A stretch of DNA of 64,000 bases from Bacillus sp. Y1 (GCF_003586445.1 NZ_CP030028.1:2866501-2930500), one strand, 5' to 3'. Shown: positions 8,813 to 18,135, counted from the stretch's first letter. A program made the numbers and translations. Notes: a model not told the origin generated them from the sequence alone.

Positions 8813-9773
8813 TTATTCTAGTGCTGCTTTTACTTCTTCCGTCATTGCTTGTGTAGAACTAATACCGTTCCCAGCAATATACCAGTTAACTGCATCTAGG
8901 TAAATAATTTTTCCATTTTTATAAGCATTTGTTTTCTTAACTAGTTCGTTTTCGATCGTTTCTTTCGCTCCTACATCTCCACCGATAGCAGCAGAGCGAT
9001 CAATTACAAAAATAACATCTGGATTTCTCACTAGAATGTATTCAAATGTAATGCTTTGACCGTGCTGAGAAACCTCAAGGTTTTCATCTACTGCCTTAAA
9101 ACCAAACGCATCATGAACGAATCCATAACGTGAACCTGGTCCATACGCACTTACTTTTCCTTCGTTAGCTAATAAAATCATAGCTTTACTTTCAGACGCA
9201 GATGCTTCTTTATTTACCTCATCTATACTCGCTTGTAGCTCTTCCATTTAGTTTCTAGTACATCCTCTTTTTCAAACAGTTCAGCAACAAGGTTGAAGTT
9301 TTTTTCAAAAGATGGAATGTAATTCGCATAATCAACATCAATAAATATTGTTGGGGCAATCTCAGCAAATTGATCATATAACTCAGCTTGTCTTCCTGAA
9401 ATAAAAATCACATCTGGCTGTAATTCATGGATAGCTTCAAAGTCAGGTTCTTTTAAACTACCTACATTTGTATATTCGGAGCCTTTATATTTTTCTAGAC
9501 TTTCAGGGACAATTGCTTGCGGAAGCCCTACTACTTCTACACCTAATGCATCTAATGCATCTAGTACTCCAAAGTCAAAAACAACTACTTTCTCAGGATT
9601 TTTCTCAAGTGTTACTTCACCGTATTCATGGGTGTGAACGTAACTTCCTTAGATTCTTCTTCTGTTTTCTCTTCGGTACTTCCACTTGTACTCGCTTCCT
9701 CCGAACTGCCACAAGCAGCTAGTAGATACAGCATAGTGAAAATAAGAGAAAATAAACCTAGTTTTTCTTTATC
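8813..9773 (-). pseudogene. Siderophore-binding ABC-transporter lipoprotein (YclQ-like), frameshifted
   Basis: Pieced together, three minus-strand frames encode a siderophore-binding lipoprotein of about 315 residues: a signal with lipobox 'LLAAC', a Glu/Ser-rich linker, 'EKNPEKVVVFDFGVLDALDALG', 'PDVIFISGRQAELYDQFAEIAPTIF' and the C-terminal 'RNPDVIFVIDRSAAIGG'. Three lesions are visible. The expected ATG near 9773 reads AT-. A frameshift lies near 9628-9634. A one-base loss lies near 9243-9246 (TGG-AAG where TGG-GAA is expected). Each fits a single deleted base near a short run. A Fur box lies upstream. No permease or ATPase gene is adjacent. It is either a pseudogene or a victim of residual sequencing errors. 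Confidence 0.8.
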
Positions 9774-9794
9774 CTTGTCTCCTTTTTATATATT

Positions 9795-9813
9795 GATAAT
9801 GATTATCATTTTC
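9795..9813 (-). promoter_or_regulatory. Fur box
   Basis: The 19-mer GATAATGATTATCATTTTC matches the classical Fur consensus at 18 of 19 positions. It lies about 20 bp upstream of the disrupted siderophore-binding gene, so iron-starvation induction is expected. Confidence 0.9.
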
Positions 9814-9905
9814 ACGTTTACAATCTTATATTTATACACAAATAATGTCAGCTGTAATTGAGAATGTTTTTCAACTTTACTTATATTTTCATTTCTTGCC
9901 TATTT

Positions 9906-9939
9906 TTAAAAATAAAAATAGGACTGCCTAATGGCAGCC
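9906..9939 (-). terminator. Terminator of GNAT gene
   Basis: Stem CTGCC (9924-9928) pairs with GGCAG (9933-9937) and is followed on the minus strand by a long T-rich tract (complement of 9906-9920). Confidence 0.7.
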
Positions 9940-9962
9940 CCATTCAACAAAGGATAGATAAG

Positions 9963-10529
9963 TCATAATTCCGGTTTAGAAAAATCCTCCTTTAATAATG
10001 AATACATATATAAATCATCAAATTCCCCGCGAGTATACTCGTATTTTCTCAGTAAACCTTCTTTCATAAATCCCTGTTTCTCCACTAACCTTTGGGATAA
10101 TAGGTTAGGAGGTTCAATTAATGCTTCTATCCTTTGAAACCCAAAGTGTTGAAAACCATATGCAATTATCGCTTTTAATGCCTCACCTGCTATTCCTTTT
10201 CCCCAGTAATTTCTACTCAATTCAAATCCAATCTCTGTACGGAAATGTTGAGAAACAAAGTTATGAAAACCACAACTACCAATAATTATTCCTTTTTCTT
10301 TTAACGTAATTCCCCATCTTAATCCTGTATGGTTCTTTTCAAGGGATTGATACCATGATATCTCGTCCAACGCCTCGTTGATGGTTTTAAAGGGTTCCAA
10401 TCCATAATATTTCATTACTTCGCTATCAGAAAGGTAACTAAACATATTGCTCGCATCGTCTTTTGTAATTTTTCTCAATACCAATCTATCTGTTTCAAGA
10501 TTTGGAAATGTATGAATTTCTATAGACAT
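9963..10529 (-). CDS. GNAT family N-acetyltransferase (RimJ/RimL type)
   Basis: This cytosolic acetyltransferase of 188 residues belongs to the RimJ/RimL branch: N-terminal 'PNLETDRLVLRKITKDDA', then 'ELSRNYWGKGIAGEALKAIIAYGF' containing the acetyl-CoA pyrophosphate loop (R-N-Y-W-G-K-G), and 'IEPPNLLSQRLVEKQGFMKEG'. Members acetylate N-termini of ribosomal proteins or small molecules; the target here cannot be read from the sequence. I start at ATG 10529 because AAGGGTGG lies 6 bases upstream; a GTG at 10535 would overlap the site. It is monocistronic. Confidence 0.85.
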   Translation of the reverse strand: MSIEIHTFPNLETDRLVLRKITKDDASNMFSYLSDSEVMKYYGLEPFKTINEALDEISWYQSLEKNHTGLRWGITLKEKGIIIGSCGFHNFVSQHFRTEIGFELSRNYWGKGIAGEALKAIIAYGFQHFGFQRIEALIEPPNLLSQRLVEKQGFMKEGLLRKYEYTRGEFDDLYMYSLLKEDFSKPEL

Positions 10530-10610
10530 AGTCACCCACCCTTAACAGTTATTTCATTACAATCATTGTACCATTTTTAGACAAACCGAATCATGGTTCA
10601 AAATTGACAA

Positions 10611-10643
10611 AAACACCCTGGAGAATGGATCTTCAGGGTGTTT
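10611..10643 (-). terminator. Terminator of ABC exporter operon
   Basis: Stem AAACACCCTG-N-AGA / TCT-N-CAGGGTGTTT spans 10611-10643, followed by TTTTTGTC on the minus strand. It lies directly after the last gene of the marR-ABC-ABC unit. Confidence 0.85.
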
Positions 10644-10649
10644 CTATTT

Positions 10650-12464
10650 TTAGGATGCATCCTCAAACTGACTATTATATAAATCTGCATAAAATCCATT
10701 TTTCAAAAGCAATTCTTGATGCTTCCCACTTTCAATAATGTCTCCATCCTTCATGACAAGAATTAAGTCTGCATTCTTAATAGTTGATAGTCTGTGTGCA
10801 ATAACAAATGAAGTTTTGCCCACAGTAAGCTTATCCATTGCTTCTTGAATCAATAATTCTGTACGAGTATCAACAGAGCTTGTTGCTTCATCAAGAATTA
10901 ATAACGGAGCATCCTCTACCATGGCACGCGCGATGGTAATTAACTGCTTTTGTCCCGCAGAAAGATTGGCTTTATCATCTAGTACTGTGTCATACCCATT
11001 AGGAAGGGTTGTAATAAAGTGATGTAAACCCACTGCTTTGCAGGCTTCCTCTACCTGTTCATTTGATACTCCTTTTCGAGAGTATACAATATTTTCTCGA
11101 ATCGTCCCTTCAAACAACCATGTATCTTGAAGTACCATACAGAATAGTTCGTGGATATTTTGACGTGTGAGGGTACTTGTTGGAACACCGTCGATTAAGA
11201 TTTCCCCACCGTTCACTTCATAAAACCGCATCAATAGATTAATCAAAGTGGTCTTCCCTGCACCTGTAGGACCGACAATCGCCACTTTTTGCCCTGCATT
11301 TGCCTTAGCGGAAAAGTCCTTAATAACCATTTTGTCTTGATTATATCCAAAGTTAACATGCTTAAACTCCACATCACCTTTTGCACTTTCCAGCCTTAGT
11401 GTCTTGCCGCTTTCATTTGCCAATTCTTCTTCTCCAAGAAATTCAAATACACGTTCACTCGCTGCGGTTGTGGACTGAAGATTTGTAGCTGCTTGTGCAA
11501 GCTGTGAAAGTGGTTGTGTGAAGAGACGAATGTAAATCATAAAGGCAACAATCACACCAAACGAAATACTACCATTAACTGCAAGCACAGCTCCAACTAA
11601 ACAAACCACCACATATCCGAAGTTACCAACAAACATCATGAGTGGCATCATTAGGCCAGACATGAATTGAGATTTCCATGCGCTGTTGTATAGGCGTGTG
11701 TTAATTTCGTGGAACGTTTCCTTTGCTTCTTTCTCCCCGTTATATACCTTCACTACATGATGCCCTGTATAAATTTCTTCAATATGACCATTCAATTTCC
11801 CTAGCTCTTTTTGCTGCTGAGCAAAATATTTTTGAGATTTTGAAATGATAAACGTCATGAGCGCAAACCCTAAAATGGTAGAAAGAACAGCTGAAAGAGC
11901 CATAATCCAGTTCGTGTAAAACATCATGATCAGTGAGCCAACAAACATGGTAATAGCTGATACCAATGTACTTAAACTCTGATTCATCGTCTGTCCAATC
12001 ATGTCAACATCATTTGTTACACGGCTAAGGACGTCACCTGTACTTGTTGAGTCAAAATATTTTAGAGGCAATCGATTGATTTTCGTTGAAATCTCTGATC
12101 GTAACTTTTTTGAAACTCTCTGAGTGACAGTCGCCATCATATATCCTTGGATGTAGTTGAAAATAAACCCTAACCCATATAGAAAAGCAAGAATCGTTGC
12201 AATATTTACCACAGCATCAAGATCAATGCTTGTCATCAAGCCCTCTGTAATGAAATCTGTTATTTGACTAAGTAGTTCTGGTCCAACTATATTGAAAATC
12301 GAACCTAGCATAGCAAGGACTAAGGCAACAGAAATAATGGGTATATATGCTCTACAATAGGATATGAGCTGTTTTAAGGAGGTTTTATTGATCCCTTTTG
12401 AAGGGGAAGATCCCTCGTGTTGAGGATCCTTCATGGCATTAGGTTTATGTTTTTTCTTATCCAA
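10650..12464 (-). CDS. ABC exporter half-transporter, second subunit (YfiC-like)
   Basis: This subunit of about 604 residues is a fused permease/ATPase (type IV exporter fold). Six membrane helices occupy roughly residues 40-330. The nucleotide-binding domain has Walker A 'GPTGAGKTT', a degenerate-free signature 'LSAGQKQ', Walker B 'LLILDEATSSVD' and switch 'AHR'. The TTG start at 12464 overlaps the upstream gene by 8 bp, with AAAGGAGGAGC as ribosome binding site. It forms a heterodimer with the upstream gene product, as in YfiB/YfiC or BmrCD-type multidrug exporters. MarR control suggests efflux of a toxic compound. Confidence 0.85.
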   Translation of the reverse strand: MDKKKHKPNAMKDPQHEGSSPSKGINKTSLKQLISYCRAYIPIISVALVLAMLGSIFNIVGPELLSQITDFITEGLMTSIDLDAVVNIATILAFLYGLGFIFNYIQGYMMATVTQRVSKKLRSEISTKINRLPLKYFDSTSTGDVLSRVTNDVDMIGQTMNQSLSTLVSAITMFVGSLIMMFYTNWIMALSAVLSTILGFALMTFIISKSQKYFAQQQKELGKLNGHIEEIYTGHHVVKVYNGEKEAKETFHEINTRLYNSAWKSQFMSGLMMPLMMFVGNFGYVVVCLVGAVLAVNGSISFGVIVAFMIYIRLFTQPLSQLAQAATNLQSTTAASERVFEFLGEEELANESGKTLRLESAKGDVEFKHVNFGYNQDKMVIKDFSAKANAGQKVAIVGPTGAGKTTLINLLMRFYEVNGGEILIDGVPTSTLTRQNIHELFCMVLQDTWLFEGTIRENIVYSRKGVSNEQVEEACKAVGLHHFITTLPNGYDTVLDDKANLSAGQKQLITIARAMVEDAPLLILDEATSSVDTRTELLIQEAMDKLTVGKTSFVIAHRLSTIKNADLILVMKDGDIIESGKHQELLLKNGFYADLYNSQFEDAS

Positions 12465-14220
12465 TTTCAAGCTCCTCCTTTGACAATTGAGAATAAGCAA
12501 TTTCTTGATATACCTCGCAATTGATCATAAGCTCTTGATGCGTTCCCATGCCGACGACTTCCCCATCATCTAAAACAACAATTCGGTCTGCATCCTTAAT
12601 GGTACCTATTCGTTGTGCAACAATGATCGTTGTGGCATCCTTGATTTCTTTTTTGAGTAACGAACGCAATGTTCTATCTGTCTTATAATCTAACGCAGAA
12701 AATGAATCGTCGAACAGATAAATTTCGGGTTGTTTGAAAATCGCACGTGCGATAGATAATCTTTGTTTCTGTCCACCAGATATATTTGTACCGCCCTGAG
12801 CAATTTCACCTTCGTACTGATTCTCCATTTTTTCAACAAATTCTGTTGCCTGTGCAATTTCTATCGCTTTTTTAATACCTGTTTCTTCTGATACGATATT
12901 TACGTTGTGACCGTAAGCTACATTGGAAGACACGGTACCCCTAAATAAAACAGCTTTTTGAGATACATACCCTAGCTTATCGTGTAATGCTTCTTGTGAA
13001 TAATTCTTCACGTTCATTCCATTAATGAATATTTCTCCCTCCGTAGCATCATAAAATCGAGGGATCAAATTAACTAATGAAGTTTTCCCACTACCGGTTG
13101 AACCAATAATTGCCACCGTTTCACCTTTATGTGCTGAGAAGGTGATATTACGAAGGATATAGTCTTTTGCGTCTGGATATTTAAAACTAACATTACGGAA
13201 TTCAATTTCTCCAGAAAGACCTTCCTTTCCATCCGTCAAGTTTCCATCTATAATTTTTGCCTTTGTATTTAGTACTTCGTTAATACGTTTGGCAGAGACA
13301 GATGCACGAGGAAGCATGATAAACACAAACGAAAGCATCATAAATGCCATGATTACCTGCACCGCATATGACGAGAATACAACCATATCTGAGAACAAGG
13401 ATAATCGATCAGGTACGGCAGCCTGGTTGATTAAAAATGCTCCAATCCAATAAATAACTAGACCGAGACCAGACATGATAAGTCCCATAGTAGGCATCAA
13501 TATCGCCATGACTCGGCTTGTAAATAAATTCGTATTCGTAAGATCATTGTTTGCTTTGTCAAATTTCTCTTCCTGATAGCCTCCAGCGTTGTAGGCATGA
13601 ACGACACGAATCCCGGACAAATGTTCTCTTGTTACTCGATTTAAATTGTCCGTTAACGTCTGAATCACTTTAAACTTTGGCAAAGCGACAATAATAATGA
13701 CCGATAGCATGACAATGAGAAACAATACGGCAAAACCAGTAGCAGCCGTCCATTGCCAGCTTTTCCCCATGATTTTAAGAACTGCCCAAACTGCTAAAAT
13801 GGGTGCTTTGACTAAAACTTGAAGTCCAGTTGCAATTAGTAGCTGAATTTGGGTAATATCATTGGTTGAGCGTGTAATCAAACTCGAGGTGGAAAAACCA
13901 TTGATTTCTTCCATCGAGAAAGACATCGTCTTTTCAAATACCATTCCACGGAGACGAACAGAAAATCCCGCTGCAACTTTTGCGGCAAAAAAGCCAGTAA
14001 TCATAGCAGCTATCATACTGCCTACCGCACATAGAATCATGTATCCTCCCTGAACGAGAACCTCACTCATCTTACTTCCTTCTGTTTGCACAAGCATGGT
14101 AATTTCATACATATAGTCAGGGAGTTTTAAATCAAGCCAAACCTGTGCGACAATAAACACCAAGCTGCACATAATTAATAACCAGTCTTTTTTCTGAAGA
14201 TGCTTAAATATTTTTATCAT
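12457..14220 (-). CDS. ABC exporter half-transporter, first subunit (YfiB-like)
   Basis: The 587-residue permease/ATPase fusion has membrane helices from about 15 to 300 and an ATPase domain with Walker A 'GSTGSGKTS', signature 'ISGGQKQR' and Walker B 'IYLFDDSFSALD'. In this subunit the residue after Walker B is Asp ('FDDS') where catalytic sites have Glu, and the switch His is replaced ('VAQRIGTI'). It is therefore the degenerate-site partner of an asymmetric heterodimer, the usual arrangement for YfiB/BmrC-type pairs. Translational coupling to the next gene by overlap supports co-assembly. A candidate MarR operator precedes it. Confidence 0.85.
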   Translation of the reverse strand: MIKIFKHLQKKDWLLIMCSLVFIVAQVWLDLKLPDYMYEITMLVQTEGSKMSEVLVQGGYMILCAVGSMIAAMITGFFAAKVAAGFSVRLRGMVFEKTMSFSMEEINGFSTSSLITRSTNDITQIQLLIATGLQVLVKAPILAVWAVLKIMGKSWQWTAATGFAVLFLIVMLSVIIIVALPKFKVIQTLTDNLNRVTREHLSGIRVVHAYNAGGYQEEKFDKANNDLTNTNLFTSRVMAILMPTMGLIMSGLGLVIYWIGAFLINQAAVPDRLSLFSDMVVFSSYAVQVIMAFMMLSFVFIMLPRASVSAKRINEVLNTKAKIIDGNLTDGKEGLSGEIEFRNVSFKYPDAKDYILRNITFSAHKGETVAIIGSTGSGKTSLVNLIPRFYDATEGEIFINGMNVKNYSQEALHDKLGYVSQKAVLFRGTVSSNVAYGHNVNIVSEETGIKKAIEIAQATEFVEKMENQYEGEIAQGGTNISGGQKQRLSIARAIFKQPEIYLFDDSFSALDYKTDRTLRSLLKKEIKDATTIIVAQRIGTIKDADRIVVLDDGEVVGMGTHQELMINCEVYQEIAYSQLSKEELEIG

Positions 14221-14253
14221 TCATTTACCCCCTACCCATACATTTCTCTATAA

Positions 14254-14270
14254 ATCTAATAGTGTTAGAT
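14254..14270 (-). promoter_or_regulatory. Candidate MarR operator before exporter genes
   Basis: Inverted repeat ATCTAA-TAGTG-TTAGAT lies 34-50 bp upstream of the exporter start. It has the same half-sites and 5-bp spacing as the repeat upstream of the marR gene at 14762-14782. Confidence 0.7.
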
Positions 14271-14317
14271 ACTTCACTAATTAAAAGCAGACGTTCATTA
14301 TGTGCCTGCATCATTGA

Positions 14318-14743
14318 TTACTCACTTTCAATGGTAATGTCGGTTATTCTTTTCAAGATACGAACAAATTCTTTTGCATCATGTTCCCCAAGCTTTTCAA
14401 GTGTTTGCTCAATCATCGATAACGCCTCTTTGCGCTCCTCTTCCATAAAATGAATACCCTCTTCAGTAATCGTGACAATGACAATGCGTTTATCATTAGC
14501 ATCTCTGCTTCGTTCAATAAATCCTTTTTTGGATAAACTATTGAGTGCCGATGCCACACGAGGAGTTGTTAGATATAATGCCTCACTCAGTTCACCTGAA
14601 GTAGCACTGCTCTTTGCAAACGTGAGGAATCCTAAAATTTTCTTCTCTCCATGTGAAATATCTTCTACTTTTTTCTGAAATGGCATCTTAGCTGTTCTGG
14701 TCATATTACGTAACAGCTCTTCCGCCAACTCTTTATAATCCAT
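14318..14743 (-). CDS. MarR family transcriptional regulator of the exporter
   Basis: This 141-residue winged-helix protein has the MarR pattern 'ISHGEKKILGFLTFAKSSATSGELSEALYLTTPRVASALNSLSKKGFIERSRDANDKRIVIVTITEEG' across residues 29-96. It lies immediately upstream of two exporter genes in the same direction. The identical inverted repeat ATCTAA-N5-TTAGAT sits before both this gene and the exporter, which argues for a local autoregulated efflux system. B. subtilis has a similar MarR gene next to yfiBC, so the arrangement is conserved in type. Confidence 0.9.
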   Translation of the reverse strand: MDYKELAEELLRNMTRTAKMPFQKKVEDISHGEKKILGFLTFAKSSATSGELSEALYLTTPRVASALNSLSKKGFIERSRDANDKRIVIVTITEEGIHFMEEERKEALSMIEQTLEKLGEHDAKEFVRILKRITDITIESE

Positions 14744-14761
14744 CGTAAGCTCCCTTCCAAT

Positions 14762-14782
14762 TTATCTAACCCTATTAGATAA
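14762..14782 (-). promoter_or_regulatory. Candidate MarR operator and promoter
   Basis: A perfect inverted repeat TTATCTAA-CCCTA-TTAGATAA lies 19-39 bp upstream of the marR ATG. A TTGACA -35 lies further upstream at 14805-14810 (minus strand), which places the repeat near the transcription start. Confidence 0.75.
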
Positions 14783-14811
14783 ATTACTCCTGATCGACCT
14801 CTATTGTCAAG

Positions 14812-14847
14812 TGAAATAGAAAAACTACCAAACAATCATTGGTAGTT
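14812..14847 (-). terminator. Terminator of small membrane protein gene
   Basis: Stem AACTACCA (14823-14830) pairs with TGGTAGTT (14840-14847) and is followed on the minus strand by TTTTTCTATTTC. Confidence 0.75.
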
Positions 14848-14868
14848 CAGGATTGGTTGTTATAAAAT

Positions 14869-15063
14869 TTACGTTTGCCACCATATATATCCCCCAAGGG
14901 CAATTAATGACAGGACTATAATAACTATATAGATAAGAGAGAGGTTTATCGTATTCCTCTTGACAGAACTCCTATAGTTTTCGTCGCTCTTCCCTGTTAT
15001 TACTAAGGTAAGTATGACCGAAATAATCAGGACTATAAATACTAGAATAATAAGAAATAACAT
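14869..15063 (-). CDS. Small two-helix membrane protein, unknown function
   Basis: The 64-residue protein has two hydrophobic segments (about residues 2-22 and 41-60) joined by a short charged loop 'TGKSDENYRSSVKRNT'. The ribosome binding site AAGAGGTG lies 4-5 bases before the ATG, and a good terminator follows the stop, so it is probably a real gene. I recognise no family. It stands alone between the marR gene and the divergent MocR gene. Confidence 0.6.
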   Translation of the reverse strand: MLFLIILVFIVLIISVILTLVITGKSDENYRSSVKRNTINLSLIYIVIIVLSLIALGGYIWWQT

Positions 15064-15262
15064 CTTACACCTCTTGTTGACAAATTAATGAAAATATCTC
15101 TTATTTCCATTATACAGAGTACCCCACTCATTTAACCCATCCAATTTTCCAAAATAACGACCATCCAATCAGCCAACAACATTGTAACAAATGCTATTTA
15201 TTTTCTGATTGATGCTTTCTTCGATATAATTAAGTATCTTATATTCAATGATGGTGAAGACA

Positions 15263-16702
15263 ATGGAATGGAAACCAGACAAACAATTAGATATCCCTAT
15301 TTATCAACAAATAGCTAATTATATTCAAAAGAGAATTGCCTATGGAGAGTATCCCCCTGGAACCCTTCTTCCTTCTGAACGAAAGTTAGCAAAAGACCTA
15401 GAAGTGAATAGAGCGACCATTGTAACAGCATATGATGTATTATATTCGAATGGCATGATTGAACGGATCAAAGGTAGTGGAACAAGGGTCCACTCAGATG
15501 TTTGGGGCTTAACTCGATCTCGGGTCCCTAATTGGGATCTCTATGTCGAGCGCGGGTCTTTTTTACCTAATCTTCCTCTATTCCAACAGATCAGGGATGA
15601 AGTGTTAGAAAAGGATTTAATCAACTTTGCTAGTGGAGAATTGGCAAGTGACTTAATGCCAAACACGATTTTCAAAGAAATCTTATCAAAAAGTGACTTC
15701 CAACAATCACTTGGATATGACCATCCACAAGGAAACCTTGAACTTCGCAATAGCTTAGTTACTCATCTTAAGTCACATAAAAATATCAATTGCTCTAGTC
15801 AATCTATTCTTATTACGTCAGGAGCACAACAGGCATTGTATTTAGTTTCTCAATGCTTGTTGGAAAAGGGAGATGCTGTCGCCTATGAGGACCCTTCTTA
15901 CGCCCATTCCCTCCCCATCTTTCGAACAATGGAGTTAAAAACCTTTAAACTACCTGTAAATGAAGATGGCATTAATCCAGATGATATTTTAAAGTTATAT
16001 CAAAAACATAATATTAAAATGCTATTTTTAAATCCCATTTTTCAGAATCCAACTGGTACTATTCTGCCTCTTGAAAAAAGAAAACGGGTACTAGAAATTA
16101 CAAATGAACTAGGTATTCCTGTTGTAGAAGACGATCCTTATAGTCTAGTATCTTTTTCAGAAGAAATCGATACCTCTACCTTAAAGTCTATTGACGATGC
16201 AGGTAGTGTTTTATATATCAGTTCTTTTTCTAAGATTGCAGCTTCTGGATTAAGAATTGGTTGGATTATTGGACCGGATAAAATTATTCAGCGTCTGGCA
16301 GATGCCAAACAACAGATAGATTTTGGACATAGTATTTTCCCACAATGGATAGCCAGTGAATATTTACAGTCACATTACTTTGATCAAAACCTACATTCTT
16401 TAAAAAAATTACTTACTGAGAAAAGAAACATCCTTATTTCCTGCTTAAAAGAAGAACTTTCTGACAAATTATCTTTCCATGTTCCTGAAGGTGGAATCCA
16501 TATTTGGTGTAGATTGCATGGAGATATAAATGAGTATCATCTGCTTGAGGAATCGTTACGTAATGGGGTGGCTTTTGTTCCTGGGTCTCTTTTTGGATCT
16601 AAAAGAGGCTATATTCGACTTACCTTTGGTCGTGTGGACTCACATCTCATTTCTGAAGGGATACAAAGACTCAAACGATCGTTTGTAAAACTAAAAATAT
16701 AA
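15263..16702 (+). CDS. MocR/PdxR-type regulator (GntR domain fused to class I aminotransferase fold)
   Basis: About 479 residues: an N-terminal GntR winged helix ('IPIYQQIANYIQKRIAYGEYPPGTLLPSERKLAKDLEVNRATIVTAYDVL') and a PLP-binding aminotransferase domain from about 110. The latter shows 'SGAQQALYLV', 'NPTG', 'EDDPY' and the PLP Lys motif 'SSFSKIAASGLRIGW'. Such proteins regulate vitamin B6, GABA or amino-acid genes in response to PLP adducts. No obvious target gene is adjacent. ATG 15263 (MEWKPD) is preferred because family members begin this way; ATGs up to 15248 are possible. It ends at a bidirectional terminator. Confidence 0.85.
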   Translation: MEWKPDKQLDIPIYQQIANYIQKRIAYGEYPPGTLLPSERKLAKDLEVNRATIVTAYDVLYSNGMIERIKGSGTRVHSDVWGLTRSRVPNWDLYVERGSFLPNLPLFQQIRDEVLEKDLINFASGELASDLMPNTIFKEILSKSDFQQSLGYDHPQGNLELRNSLVTHLKSHKNINCSSQSILITSGAQQALYLVSQCLLEKGDAVAYEDPSYAHSLPIFRTMELKTFKLPVNEDGINPDDILKLYQKHNIKMLFLNPIFQNPTGTILPLEKRKRVLEITNELGIPVVEDDPYSLVSFSEEIDTSTLKSIDDAGSVLYISSFSKIAASGLRIGWIIGPDKIIQRLADAKQQIDFGHSIFPQWIASEYLQSHYFDQNLHSLKKLLTEKRNILISCLKEELSDKLSFHVPEGGIHIWCRLHGDINEYHLLEESLRNGVAFVPGSLFGSKRGYIRLTFGRVDSHLISEGIQRLKRSFVKLKI

Positions 16703-16703
16703 G

Positions 16704-16746
16704 AAAAAACGAAAGGCACCTACAATGGTGATTTCCTTTCGTTTTT
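16704..16746. terminator. Bidirectional terminator
   Basis: Stem AAAACGAAAGG (16706-16716) pairs with CCTTTCGTTTT (16735-16745), with A and T runs on both flanks. It separates the convergent MocR gene and the YfmQ-like gene. Confidence 0.85.
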
Positions 16747-16754
16747 GTTTCCGA

Positions 16755-17201
16755 TTAAATTACTTTCTCACCTTTTGAAATAAAGTATTCTTGTAAACTT
16801 TCTGAATGGATATTATACGCTATTACCTTTTTCTTGAACTGCTTGACCACATCAATAGAATTTTTGTCATTATATAGATATAGTCTCACATCGTTGTTCC
16901 CCATTTTCGCGTCAATGATGATGTGTTTTCCATTCTTTTCTGGTGGAAAAAATGAATGTTCTGTTCCTGGATAGATATAATATTTTTCCATAAAGATCGC
17001 TTCATTAAAATACTTAATAAATACCATCTTCTCTTCATGATCTAAAGAATGATTATCTATAGTTACTGAAACCTTTTGATCATCAAGCTTTGCATGAGTT
17101 GCAAACTTGCTCATAATCCATTCAACTGCTCCTAGTGGAAGAACGGTTGGTAATACTTTTACTAGACTTATAAGAATTAAAAATAAAATAGTCCAAACCA
17201 T
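16755..17201 (-). CDS. YfmQ-like protein, unknown function
   Basis: The 148-residue protein has one N-terminal membrane segment (about residues 1-22, 'WTILFLILISLVKVLPTV') and a soluble domain with the segment 'HEEKMVFIKYFNEAIFMEKYYIYPG'. From memory this resembles the uncharacterised YfmQ family of Bacillus; the match is not certain. The ribosome binding site GGAGATGATAAAG precedes the ATG. The C-terminal part is probably extracytoplasmic or cytosolic-facing; topology cannot be fixed. No function can be given. Confidence 0.6.
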   Translation of the reverse strand: MVWTILFLILISLVKVLPTVLPLGAVEWIMSKFATHAKLDDQKVSVTIDNHSLDHEEKMVFIKYFNEAIFMEKYYIYPGTEHSFFPPEKNGKHIIIDAKMGNNDVRLYLYNDKNSIDVVKQFKKKVIAYNIHSESLQEYFISKGEKVI

Positions 17202-17341
17202 GCTTTATCATCTCCATAGGTGTTTAAAACCACAATTTTTTCATTGGTAATTTGAATAATAGCATAATATGCATAATTCTTAACCATCCTATTTTGATAA
17301 AAACTCACCATCCACTTTCCTTAAATGGATTGTTGGAATGC

Positions 17342-17369
17342 AAAAAAATCGGTTAGAAAAAGTCTAACC
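17342..17369 (-). terminator. Terminator of gntR gene
   Basis: Stem GGTTAGA (17351-17357) pairs with TCTAACC (17363-17369), followed on the minus strand by seven T. Confidence 0.85.
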
Positions 17370-17383
17370 AATTAAATTTTTAT

Positions 17384-18091
17384 TTATTTAAAATTGATCC
17401 GGTTTAATATCTTGGCTTTTTGATAATGAAAAATGGATTTTGATAATTCAAAAATGGTTCCATTTGCTAAGCATACCGTATTTTCAATAATTAGTGCAGG
17501 ATCTTCAGGTTTTACATTCAACAATTTTGCCTTCTCTTCATCAATCTTTTCACAGTTGACCACTTTATCAGCAAAGCTAATTTGTAACTTTAAGTCCTCT
17601 ATTAGATAACTGTAAATAGAAGTTTTCGCAATGTCTTCATTTAAATAAGGAACAATATCTTTTTTAAAATAACTTATCTCAATGGAAAAAGGTTCACCGT
17701 CCACTGCTCGAAGCCTTTTACAAAAATAAAGCTTTGCCCCCTTTTCACATCTTATTTTCTGGGCTGTATCTTCATCTGCCTCTATTACGCGTAAGTCCAA
17801 GATTTGGGTGTCGATTGTTTTTGAAGTCAAATCTTTCGTTAACCCTCTAAGACTTCCTAAATTAATATAATCTGTTACTGATTTCTCCCTTAAAAACATT
17901 CCACTGCCCTGTACCTGATAAATATAGCCTCGATTCACAAGCTGAGTAATGGCTTTTCGTATCGTATTGCGGCTCACTTCGAACGTTTTCATTAGTTCTT
18001 CTTCTGTTGGCAATTTCTTTGTTGCATCAAATTTTCCATCACCGATATCCGATTCGAGCTGGTCAGCTATTTCTTTATATTTTACAGCCAT
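17384..18091 (-). CDS. GntR family regulator with UTRA domain
   Basis: The 235-residue repressor has a GntR winged helix at residues 1-70 ('LPTEEELMKTFEVSRNTIRKAITQLVNRGYIYQVQGSGMFL') and a UTRA effector domain at about 85-230 ('RRLRAVDGEPFSIEISYF'-type strand, 'INLGSLRGLT'). UTRA proteins of this type usually sense phosphorylated sugars. Its position 82 bp downstream of a 6-phospho-beta-glucosidase gene makes a beta-glucoside-6-phosphate the likely inducer. A terminator in between suggests partial uncoupling of the two genes. Confidence 0.88.
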   Translation of the reverse strand: MAVKYKEIADQLESDIGDGKFDATKKLPTEEELMKTFEVSRNTIRKAITQLVNRGYIYQVQGSGMFLREKSVTDYINLGSLRGLTKDLTSKTIDTQILDLRVIEADEDTAQKIRCEKGAKLYFCKRLRAVDGEPFSIEISYFKKDIVPYLNEDIAKTSIYSYLIEDLKLQISFADKVVNCEKIDEEKAKLLNVKPEDPALIIENTVCLANGTIFELSKSIFHYQKAKILNRINFK

Positions 18092-18135
18092 AGTATCTCC
18101 CTATTTGTCGTTCATTCTTATTCCCTCTATTATAC

